Assembly: GCA_030531215.1 (NCBI GenBank)
Contig: JAUNNY010000010.1
Span: 1-43,635 of the forward strand
Reading direction: 5' to 3'
Length of the DNA: 43,635 nt
DNA from: Erysipelotrichaceae bacterium
Lineage (GTDB): Bacteria; Bacillota_I; Bacilli_A; Erysipelotrichales; Erysipelotrichaceae
Shown in pieces: positions 36,917 through 42,895 of this stretch (the first letter of the stretch is position 1; every line of letters starts with the position of its first letter). The position numbers were made by a program, and so were the translations under genes. A model generated the notes under the pieces. That model did no database searches, had not been told where the DNA came from, and worked only from the letters and a program-made list of their open reading frames with translations.

Positions 36917-37476
36917 TATAATATTCCAAGCCCTTCTAATAAGGTTTTAAGTCCAATCAAAAACAAAACAGATCCACCAAAGATAATAGCCTTATTTTTA
37001 AGCAACAAGGCAATCTTTTTCCCTAGGCTGTGGCCAATTAGGCATATCAAAAATGTACATCCCGCAATAATTAAACAAGATAAATATGAATTAACAGCTA
37101 AAGAAGGAAGTGTCACACCTACTGATAAAGCATCTATTGAAGTTGCGACTGATTCAGTAAAAAGAATCTTATAAGAGAATGATTCACTAGTTGCTTCTTG
37201 TTCGTCATTGTTCCTTATCCCTTCTATAATCATACTGATACCTAGATATCCTAAAATCATAAAGACTATCCAATGATCTATTTCATCAACATACTTAATA
37301 AAAGGCAAGAAAATCAAATAACCAAGTAGCGGCATAGTCCCTTGAAACAAACCAAAAGAAGCTGATGAGACTAGCATCATTTTCTTACTATAATTCTTGT
37401 ACTTGATTCCATTAACGATAGACATCGATAATGAATCCATCGCTAAGGAAATACCTAATAAGATAACTTCAAACAT
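36916..37476 (-). CDS. mntP: Manganese exporter MntP
   Basis: Mn(II) efflux membrane protein, 186 residues with six hydrophobic helices. Family marks: ISLAMDSLSMSIVNG (Asp in TM1) and TSIDALSVGVTLP (Asp in TM4). Ribosome site is weak because the start is 2 bases after the GNAT gene. No yybP-ykoY manganese riboswitch was seen upstream. Confidence 0.88.
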   Translation of the reverse strand: MFEVILLGISLAMDSLSMSIVNGIKYKNYSKKMMLVSSASFGLFQGTMPLLGYLIFLPFIKYVDEIDHWIVFMILGYLGISMIIEGIRNNDEQEATSESFSYKILFTESVATSIDALSVGVTLPSLAVNSYLSCLIIAGCTFLICLIGHSLGKKIALLLKNKAIIFGGSVLFLIGLKTLLEGLGIL

Positions 37477-37478
37477 AA

Positions 37479-37946
37479 TTAATCCAAATTTATTTTGTAT
37501 TTAAATATATATTTAGTCTTTTCACCCAAGATATACAACATATGATTAGTGGGAACCTTGACCAAGTCAATTAGTTCACCATTTAACTTCTTTAGGGTCT
37601 TATAAGAAGCAATATTTTCAGGAGAACACGTTATGAGTAACTCAGACATCGCGAATTCTTCTCTGGCTATCTTAAACAATATCTTACAAGCTTCATATGC
37701 GTAGTGATGTCCGCGATAATCTCGATTAATATTATAACCGACATGGCCATAATATATGTTGTCCCCTTCAATTGATAAACGAAGTTCAATTTTACCTACT
37801 TTGTCATTAGAATCGTGAAGATATATTTTGTAGTAAATCGTTGGAACACCATCGTATGAGTTTCTTTCATCAACGCGATAATCTTCAACAAGATCTACAA
37901 CATCACCAGTATATCTTTTCTTAAATAACTTAGCAAAAAAGTTCAT
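37479..37946 (-). CDS. GNAT-family N-acetyltransferase
   Basis: Acetyl-CoA-dependent transferase, 155 residues. Core motif HVGYNINRDYRGHHYAYEACKILFKIA corresponds to GNAT motif A with the (R/Q)GxGxA-like loop as RGHHYA; CSPENIASYKTLKKLNGELI is motif B. The substrate is unknown (RimJ-like proteins use protein N termini). No Shine-Dalgarno site; its ATG overlaps a TGA of an upstream open frame as ATGA. Confidence 0.85.
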   Translation of the reverse strand: MNFFAKLFKKRYTGDVVDLVEDYRVDERNSYDGVPTIYYKIYLHDSNDKVGKIELRLSIEGDNIYYGHVGYNINRDYRGHHYAYEACKILFKIAREEFAMSELLITCSPENIASYKTLKKLNGELIDLVKVPTNHMLYILGEKTKYIFKYKINLD

Positions 37947-38155
37947 AACGATAATCTATGGATATCTCCGTCTATCTTTAATGATGCTTTATAGAAACAT
38001 CTAACATCTTTATTCATTTCTTCAACATTTTTGCTTTTACACATCTCAAACGATGAATGAAGTGCCCATTGAAATAAACAAATATCAGCAGAAATTAAAG
38101 AAATACAAGAATTTAGAAGTTTTCTAAAGCACTTTCTTCTCTTATGATATAAAAA
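37943..38155 (-). other. Start-less open frame upstream of the GNAT gene
   Basis: About 70 codons are open on the minus strand with protein-like content (SCISLISADICLFQWALHSS, DVRCFYKASLKIDGDIHR). The stop overlaps the GNAT start as ATGA, which suggests coupling. No ATG, GTG or TTG start is in a suitable place. The frame is also continuous with the upstream membrane-protein gene after its TAA. It could be a gene remnant. Confidence is low. Confidence 0.25.
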
Positions 38156-38183
38156 ACTAGCGGATAAGTGAATATCCGCTAGT
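38150..38183 (-). terminator. Terminator of the DUF1836/PspC membrane operon
   Basis: Arms ACTAGCGGATA and TATCCGCTAGT with a 6-base loop, then T6 on the minus strand, 2 bases after the gene ending at 38186. Confidence 0.85.
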
Positions 38184-38185
38184 AA

Positions 38186-39721
38186 TTATTTGATTTCAAC
38201 AATTGTATCATCTTTAACTAGACATTTTATTTTATCGCCAACTTTAATAAATGGTAATTTGTTACTTACATCTATCGAACAATGATAATATTCACTCTTG
38301 TCAGTTTGGATAAAATAGATGCTGTTTCCTTCAACTACTGCTTGGGCTATGTCTTCTACAACAAAGCTGATTTCTTTAGAATCATTCACATCAATCGCAT
38401 TCTTGCCAGTATAGTTTTTATAAGCTTCGTCAACACTGTCACCTACACCTACTTTTTGATAATTCTTATAAGAAACAAAGGCATAAGCTTTTATTAAACC
38501 CGCGTTATCTTTAAGGCCCATGAAATATACTGGTTCATTATCGATATTGACCATCGTTGGGAAGACTGCTGAATATCTTTTTTCTTGAACAGCACCTTCG
38601 GCAGAAGCTCTTGCTGAATATTCTTCAGCACCTGCAGAAACAATATAAATTACATCTTTATCTTGCATATCAACATAGATGAAACCAACATTAGATTCAT
38701 CACTTCCTAAAGAAGTAATACCTGTATACATCCACAAGTGACCGTCTTTTTGTAAATATGCATAATCATCAGTGGTAGAAGTTTCACCTTTTTGAGAGAA
38801 ATTGAAGATACCATTGATGTAACGTCCATAAGAATTGTATTGTTCACAAATTAATGATGCATCATAAACGTTATCAACCCAAGATGGAATATCTTTTACA
38901 TCATAGTATTTGCATTCACCATTTATTGGATTAGTAATAACCACACCTTTTACATCAGGAGCTTTGTCAATAAAATGATATGACATAACTTCACTAACCC
39001 AATATGGATTCCAATCATCATCAACTTCAAATTTTGTTTCACCAAAGATATATGTTGGATAATTGATTCTTAAATGGAAACGTAAATTATCAAGTAAGCA
39101 AGCATTTGGCATATATCTTAAACCAGCTTCAACTTCATGAAATTTAGTTTCTCCATCAGTTACATCAACACTTATATAACCAGGTGTACCATTAGAATTT
39201 GTCATGATCCATTTGATCGTGCTCGAGAATTCAACTGGCGTTAAACGATACATTCTCTTATTGACAACAGCAGATGAATAGCTATCTGAAATATCATATT
39301 GTGAAACGATATCAGCACCCATCTCACCAAAGACACGGTCTGCTAAAGAAGTTGCGACAGCTTTATCAATGATTTGTACTTGTGTTTTATCAAATTGTTC
39401 AATATCACTTATATCACTGCTTTGAGGTATACTGATACGATTGCGATATGCGTTTAAACCACCCAGTAATGGTGTACCTATCGAACCCGCAAGCATAATA
39501 ACTACCGCAACCACAATGCCTATAACAATATAAGTTTTATTCTTAAGACTATTAGGTCCACTTTTGTAATCAAAGTTTATTAACACAAATGGTACAAAAC
39601 AGAATAACAAATAAATCCAAAATCCTAATGAATGTAGATTAAGTGCAGGCAAGAACATCAAATATAATGCAATTGCCCAAACTATAACAGCTACATATAA
39701 TATTTTTTTAATTTTGTTCAT
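38186..39721 (-). CDS. Large membrane-anchored protein of unknown function
   Basis: 511 residues. Three hydrophobic segments near the N terminus (VAVIVWAIALYLMFLPAL, LGFWIYLLFCFVPFVLI, VVAVVIMLAGSI) are followed by a soluble region of about 400 residues with repeated beta-type stretches (GYISVDVTDGETKFHEVEAG, VKGVVITNPINGECKYYDV, VGFIYVDMQDKDVIYIVS) and a small C-terminal OB-like part. The soluble part is probably outside. Family not recognised. It overlaps the PspC gene by 14 bases, so an envelope role is plausible. Confidence 0.75.
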   Translation of the reverse strand: MNKIKKILYVAVIVWAIALYLMFLPALNLHSLGFWIYLLFCFVPFVLINFDYKSGPNSLKNKTYIVIGIVVAVVIMLAGSIGTPLLGGLNAYRNRISIPQSSDISDIEQFDKTQVQIIDKAVATSLADRVFGEMGADIVSQYDISDSYSSAVVNKRMYRLTPVEFSSTIKWIMTNSNGTPGYISVDVTDGETKFHEVEAGLRYMPNACLLDNLRFHLRINYPTYIFGETKFEVDDDWNPYWVSEVMSYHFIDKAPDVKGVVITNPINGECKYYDVKDIPSWVDNVYDASLICEQYNSYGRYINGIFNFSQKGETSTTDDYAYLQKDGHLWMYTGITSLGSDESNVGFIYVDMQDKDVIYIVSAGAEEYSARASAEGAVQEKRYSAVFPTMVNIDNEPVYFMGLKDNAGLIKAYAFVSYKNYQKVGVGDSVDEAYKNYTGKNAIDVNDSKEISFVVEDIAQAVVEGNSIYFIQTDKSEYYHCSIDVSNKLPFIKVGDKIKCLVKDDTIVEIK

Positions 39722-39977
39722 TACCGTTTTCTTTCTTTACTTCTTCATTAACTTTAAATTCGGCATCTACGACATCTTTATTTCTTAAATTAGCTTCAGG
39801 CATCACTAGTGCAGCAACTATATACAACAATAAACCACTGCCGCAACATAATACTAGGATTGCCATAATTAATCTAACCCAAGTAGAATCAACATCGAAG
39901 TATTCTGCGATACCACCACAAACACCAAAGATTTTCTTATCAACTGCACTCTTATATAATTTTTTCTTCATTTCCAT
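39708..39977 (-). CDS. PspC-domain membrane protein
   Basis: 89 residues. The PspC signature DKKIFGVCGGIAEYFDVDSTWVRL (about 14-37) is followed by one hydrophobic helix (LIMAILVLCCGSGLLLYIVAALVMPE). This domain is found in envelope-stress proteins. AGGAGG ribosome site. It is coupled to the 511-residue membrane protein. Confidence 0.92.
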   Translation of the reverse strand: MEMKKKLYKSAVDKKIFGVCGGIAEYFDVDSTWVRLIMAILVLCCGSGLLLYIVAALVMPEANLRNKDVVDAEFKVNEEVKKENGNEQN

Positions 39978-39988
39978 TTCCTCCTCAA

Positions 39989-40177
39989 TTATAGATGCAT
40001 TCTAGGTCCACCAAAGTGGCGCATGCCACATCGTGGTCCACCAAACCCTCTTCTAGGACCCATAGGTCTATAGCCTCTAAAAGGCGTACCGAACATCATA
40101 GGTCTATAATAGCCTCTTCTAAATGGGCTAAATAACAACCTGCCTAATAATATAATTACTATAATGAATAATATCAA
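39989..40177 (-). CDS. Single-helix small protein with Arg/Gly/Pro/Met-rich tail
   Basis: 62 residues: a hydrophobic start MILFIIVIILLGRLLF, then a tail rich in Arg, Gly, Pro, Phe and Met (RGYYRPMMFG, GPRRGFGGPRCGMRHFGG). The positively charged tail could bind nucleic acid or anionic lipid on the inner side. No family recognised. It lies one base after the DUF1836 gene and 11 bases before PspC. Confidence 0.65.
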   Translation of the reverse strand: MILFIIVIILLGRLLFSPFRRGYYRPMMFGTPFRGYRPMGPRRGFGGPRCGMRHFGGPRMHL

Positions 40178-40178
40178 T

Positions 40179-40721
40179 TTATTTCCTCCTCAAAATATTT
40201 AAATTTTCATCAATCTTTTTAAAACATTCACCAGTGATATATGCATAAACCATAATTTTCAATGCATACATCAATTCTTTTTTATGAGATTCGTTTTCTA
40301 ACAAACGATTGATTACTATTTCAATATCTTCATCATTTAATGTCAGTGAATCAATATTCTTAATTGCTAGAGCGAAATACTCATAAAGCTTTGTATCCGA
40401 GACAATATCATCACTCTCATCTTCGGTATCGCCATTGATTAGGTTCATTATTTCGCCTATTTGGTCAATGTTGATACAATCTCTTAATGCAGAAATTAGT
40501 AGTATTCTTGAAAGATGTCTCTCAGAATATTTTTTACGAACAGGTCTTTGTACATATCCTCTTTTTACCCAATTCTGAATGGTTGAGGATTGTAAACCTG
40601 TTATGGAACATATCTGCCCAAGTGATAATCCACCAGTAATTTCTATAAGTGGTCTAAATACCGCAAATACATCATCACTAGTAGAATATTCGATATTTGT
40701 ACCCGGGATCATTTTGCCCAT
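40179..40721 (-). CDS. DUF1836 regulator with MerR-like HTH
   Basis: 180 residues. N-terminal MerR-like HTH (SLGQICSITGLQSSTIQNWVKRGYVQRPVRKKYSERHLSRILLISALRDC, about 33-83) is the DUF1836 pattern, followed by an acidic helical region. It is a cytoplasmic regulator and the first gene of the operon DUF1836, small protein, PspC and 511-residue membrane protein. Ribosome site AGGAGGTG. Confidence 0.85.
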   Translation of the reverse strand: MGKMIPGTNIEYSTSDDVFAVFRPLIEITGGLSLGQICSITGLQSSTIQNWVKRGYVQRPVRKKYSERHLSRILLISALRDCINIDQIGEIMNLINGDTEDESDDIVSDTKLYEYFALAIKNIDSLTLNDEDIEIVINRLLENESHKKELMYALKIMVYAYITGECFKKIDENLNILRRK

Positions 40722-40754
40722 ACATCCTCACCTCCTAACTTATATGGTAATTTG

Positions 40755-40783
40755 ATTATATCAGAGGTTCATATGATTGTCAA
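40755..40783 (-). promoter_or_regulatory. Consensus SigA promoter of the DUF1836 operon
   Basis: Perfect -35 TTGACA (40778-40783) and -10 TATAAT (40755-40760) with a 17-base spacer on the minus strand. No overlapping cre or terminator is seen. A MerR-like regulator may act on the spacer. Confidence 0.9.
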
Positions 40784-40831
40784 TAAATATTTAAAAATTT
40801 ATTTGTTTAGATAATTATCTATTCCTGTTTT

Positions 40832-40906
40832 CCAACAACTTAACTTGAAACAGAAAATGTTATTTTTGGTGATCTTTATATAAAACCAACAACTTAACTT
40901 GAAACA
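40832..40906. repeat. Two 21-bp direct repeats, 54-bp period
   Basis: The sequence beginning CCAACAACTTAACTTGAAAC occurs at 40832-40852 and 40886-40906, identical over 21 bases. They lie upstream of the DUF1836 promoter and downstream of the double-glycine peptide gene. They could be a pair of regulator sites. They are not CRISPR: two copies only, short repeat. Confidence 0.8.
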
Positions 40907-40925
40907 AGAAGTTTAATATTTATAT

Positions 40926-41037
40926 ATCTTGGGTCGGATTCCGACCCAAAACATATATTATATGTCTTTTTAATTACGGAAAACCGTATAATTTTGGGAA
41001 ATGTATTTCCTGTTTTGGGATCAAAAAAGGGACTATT
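40926..41037. repeat. Palindrome-rich 112-bp repeat, copy 1
   Basis: Nearly identical to 42370-42482 (two substitutions and one A insertion). It contains, in order, palindromes with arms TTGGGTCGGA/TCCGACCCAA, ACATAT/ATATGT, ACGG/CCGT and GGAAAT/ATTTCC, and the first part of a terminator GGGACT-ATT-AGTCCC. It follows the gene ending at 41095. The remaining part of the 40722-41094 gap holds the direct repeats and the DUF1836 promoter; no gene is seen. Confidence 0.9.
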
Positions 41038-41043
41038 AGTCCC
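41023..41043 (-). terminator. Terminator of the first double-glycine peptide gene
   Basis: Minus-strand arms GGGACT and AGTCCC with a 3-base loop, then T6. It lies 52 bases after the gene ending at 41095 and overlaps the end of repeat copy 1. Confidence 0.8.
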
Positions 41044-41094
41044 AATTTAGTTTATTAGTTAATGTTTCGGCATTATTATTTTTGAAATAAAAGA

Positions 41095-41328
41095 TTAATC
41101 TTCTTTTTTCTCTGCTGTGTCTTCTGTATATGGAGATGGTATAAGTTCTGTGCCTATGGGAAATAAAGTTTTCTTTTTTTCCTTTAATTCAAAATCAATT
41201 CTACCTACAACTATTCCATCTCCGCCAATTACTTCTTTTAATTCATCTTCAGTTAGTTCATTTAACTTATTAGTTAATGTTGTAAATTCTTGTTTTAATT
41301 CATTTAATTCTTTTTCAGTCTTTTTCAT
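41095..41328 (-). CDS. Double-glycine leader peptide A
   Basis: 77 residues. An amphipathic leader ends in NELTEDELKEVIGG (residues 23-36), the ELxxVxGG pattern recognised by peptidase-containing ABC exporters. The remaining 41 residues (DGIVVGRIDFELKEKKKTLF...) are charged and lack Cys/Ser/Thr clusters or GxxxG motifs, so it is not a typical bacteriocin. GGAGGG ribosome site 8 bases before ATG. Promoter with -35 TTGTGT and -10 TATGAT at 41361-41390. Confidence 0.75.
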   Translation of the reverse strand: MKKTEKELNELKQEFTTLTNKLNELTEDELKEVIGGDGIVVGRIDFELKEKKKTLFPIGTELIPSPYTEDTAEKKED

Positions 41329-41360
41329 ATTTAAAACCCTCCGCAGTTATATACGTATTT

Positions 41361-41390
41361 ATCATAAAAAGGCTATAAAAAGTGACACAA
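41361..41390 (-). promoter_or_regulatory. Promoter of double-glycine gene A
   Basis: Minus-strand -10 TATGAT (41361-41366) and -35 TTGTGT (41385-41390), spacer 18. An AT-rich inverted repeat GACACAAAATTTTTGTC covers the -35 and may be an operator. The conserved upstream element lies 40 bases further upstream. Confidence 0.5.
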
Positions 41391-41429
41391 AATTTTTGTC
41401 TAATTTAAGCTATTTTAAGCAAAACCATC

Positions 41430-41470
41430 AAAGAGGCCAAAATTCTGATTTGTGGGCTTCTCTAATATAA
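41430..41470 (-). promoter_or_regulatory. Conserved upstream element, copy 1
   Basis: The plus-strand motif AATTCTGATTTGTGGGC followed by TTCTCTAATATAAAA aligns with the copy at 42319-42370 with about 6 mismatches in 32 bases. AAAGAGGC precedes it in both copies and can pair with GGGCTTCT. Each copy lies about 75-140 bases upstream of a double-glycine gene start and right behind the previous unit's terminator or repeat. It is probably a regulator-binding site or RNA element. Confidence 0.6.
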
Positions 41471-41512
41471 AAATAAAGAGAACGATTATTCGTCATATAT
41501 TCCGTTCTCTTT
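41470..41512 (-). terminator. Terminator of double-glycine gene B
   Basis: Arms AAAGAGAACG and CGTTCTCTTT flank an 18-base loop; the minus strand continues ATTTTTATATT. It ends the C-B transcript before element copy 1. Confidence 0.75.
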
Positions 41513-41561
41513 ACAATCTTCTTTAATAAATTTTCTAATATATGCGGATTTATTATATAGA

Positions 41562-41868
41562 TTATAAATCCATAATAACTAAGCAATTTTCAGGATTGGT
41601 ATATGTATCTTCAAATTTATGCCAAGTTAATGAACTATCTCCTAAGCTCACCCATGTATCTCCTTGCAAAGTATAACTACTAAAGTAAACAATATCGTAT
41701 TCACCAGCAATTGTTTGCCCATCTTTTATAATAGCCTTTAATTTTCTAGAAGAATCATAAAAAAACATCGCCAGGAAGTAAAACAACAACTTTTTGATTT
41801 ACAAAGATAATCATACCGCCATCAACTTGTTCTAATTCTTGTTCTTTTAATTCTTTAGTTTCTGACAT
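41562..41868 (-). pseudogene. Double-glycine leader peptide B, frameshifted at T7
   Basis: ATG 41868 has AGGAGA 8 bases upstream and encodes MSETKELKEQELEQVDGG, nearly the same leader as gene C. The frame stops at 41755 after 37 residues. Deleting one T from the T7 run (41760-41767 area) restores a 101-residue protein: PGDVFYDSSRKLK, GQTIAGEYDIVYFSS, GDTWVSLGDSSLTWHKFED, ending NPENCLVIMDL at 41562. The cargo looks beta-rich, not like a bacteriocin. It may be a real pseudogene, a slippage product or an assembly error. Confidence 0.7.
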
Positions 41869-41915
41869 AAATTGTATCTCCTTTGTTCATGTTGTTTTAG
41901 TAATCTATCAATAAT

Positions 41916-41934
41916 ATACGGATTTATTCCGTAT
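41916..41934 (-). other. Stem-loop between genes C and B
   Basis: Arms ATACGGA and TCCGTAT with a 5-base loop in the 98-base gap. On the minus strand it lacks a T run, so it is more likely an RNA stabiliser or processing site than a terminator. Confidence 0.4.
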
Positions 41935-41966
41935 TATTTTTATTGTGTTATTGCTATGATGCTTTG

Positions 41967-42245
41967 TTAGCTAATTGATACTTGCTCATCGATTTGTTTT
42001 TCTGATAATACTGTATATTTATTTTCGCCTGCACCACCATATGATGCAATCATATATCTTACATTATAGTAATCCATATTATCTCTTGTTTCTAAGAAAG
42101 ATAATACTTCAACAAAACAACCAGCAAATCCACCTGCTATATTTACTGCGTAAGAATAACCTGGACTATATTTGTGTCCAGCATCTCCAGTTCCACCGCT
42201 AACTTGTTTCAATTCTTCATTTTTTAATTCTTTAGTTTCTAACAT
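41967..42245 (-). CDS. Double-glycine leader peptide C
   Basis: 92 residues starting MLETKELKNEELKQVSGG (leader 18 residues, classic ELxQVSGG), then a 74-residue cargo with YSPGYSYAVNIAGGFAGCF, DYYNVRYMIASYGG and ENKYTVLSEKQID. The cargo has alternating hydrophobics like a small SH3/KOW-type beta domain. Start ATG 42245 has AAGGA 8 bases upstream; an upstream in-frame ATG at 42320 has no ribosome site. The likely function is a secreted peptide or small protein. The exporter is not in the window. Confidence 0.8.
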   Translation of the reverse strand: MLETKELKNEELKQVSGGTGDAGHKYSPGYSYAVNIAGGFAGCFVEVLSFLETRDNMDYYNVRYMIASYGGAGENKYTVLSEKQIDEQVSIS

Positions 42246-42318
42246 AGATTTATCCTTCTTTCTTTTAATAATTTTAACATCTTCATAATTGTATACGCAG
42301 ATATTGGAAAAGGTATAC

Positions 42319-42370
42319 AAAGAGGCTGAAAGAGCTGAAATTATGATTTGTGGGCCTCCTTAACATAAAA
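42319..42370 (-). promoter_or_regulatory. Conserved upstream element, copy 2
   Basis: AATTATGATTTGTGGGC followed by CTCCTTAACATAAAA matches copy 1 at 41430-41470. It lies about 75-125 bases upstream of gene C and directly next to repeat copy 2. A weak promoter (GTATAC boxes at 42291-42296 and 42313-42318) lies between it and the gene. The gap 42246-42594 otherwise holds only the repeat and the insertion-sequence end. Confidence 0.6.
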
Positions 42371-42482
42371 TCTTGGGTCGGAATCCGACCCAAAACATAT
42401 ATTATATGTCTTTTTAATTACGGAAAACCGTATAATTTTGGGAAATGTATTTCCTGTTTTGGAATCAAAAAAAGGGACTATT
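42370..42482. repeat. Palindrome-rich repeat, copy 2, cut by the insertion sequence
   Basis: 113 bases matching copy 1. The centre base of the first palindrome is A instead of T and the A run has one extra A. Similarity ends after GGGACTATT, where copy 1 continues AGTCCC; here the sequence changes to the insertion-sequence end, so the terminator stem is cut. Confidence 0.9.
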
Positions 42483-42496
42483 TATAGTGCTACAGT

Positions 42497-42536
42497 AAAA
42501 GTGGACAATGGTAAAAAGATACCAGTCCACTTTTTT
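42497..42536 (+). terminator. Read-in terminator at the insertion-sequence end
   Basis: Arms AAAAGTGGAC and GTCCACTTTT, with nested GGTA/TACC, then T6. It should block transcription entering the element from the left. Confidence 0.7.
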
Positions 42537-42564
42537 AATACAATTTAGTTAGAAAGGAGATTGA

Positions 42565-42876
42565 ATGAAAGTATTAACAAGAAAAAAATAAGTAATGAGA
42601 ACACCTGAAGAAAAGGAAAAGATAGTTCTTGAATATTTAAATGGTAGAGTTGGATATGCAACTGTAGCAAGATCACATGGAATAGCTAAAGGTAGATTTT
42701 ATGTATGGATCGAGAAGTATCGAAAGTCAGGCATTGATGGTTTAAGATCTCAAACAGGAAGACACAAAGGTCCAAATAAAGGAAGATCTAAAAAAGGAGA
42801 TGAAATTGAAGAGCTTAAAAGACAATTAGCTAAGAAAGATATCGAAATAGAACGATTAAAAAAGGTTATGTCGTGA
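42565..42876 (+). CDS. Transposase orfA (HTH), with an early in-frame stop
   Basis: DNA-binding subunit of the IS3-family transposase. From ATG 42595 it has 93 residues: helix-turn-helix (EEKEKIVLEYLNGRVGYATVARSHGIAKGRFYVWIEKYRKSGIDGL), a basic linker and a leucine-zipper-like tail (EEIEELKRQLAKKDIEIERLKK). The only good ribosome site (AAAGGAG) serves an in-frame ATG at 42565, which reads MKVLTRKK then TAA (42589-42591). One base change would rejoin them. The tail holds a slippery A AAA AAG at 42858-42864. Confidence 0.85.
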
Positions 42877-42895
42877 AAGGAGTTGGTGCAAAAAA

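Noticed and set aside
36916-37946. yybP-ykoY manganese riboswitch upstream of mntP
   Set aside because: The gene is directly preceded by the GNAT gene with a 2-base gap; no riboswitch-like structure was found before that gene either.
40832-40906. Possible CRISPR array from repeated 21-mer
   Set aside because: Only two copies, no consistent repeat of 24 or more bases, and no cas genes.
41975-42202. Plus-strand open frame opposite double-glycine gene C
   Set aside because: Shadow frame; low-complexity His/Leu/Gln composition and no ribosome site, while the minus-strand gene has a leader and a ribosome site.
41095-42245. Lanthipeptide or other modified-peptide cluster
   Set aside because: Cargoes have few Cys and no modification enzyme is in the window; only the double-glycine leader is supported.
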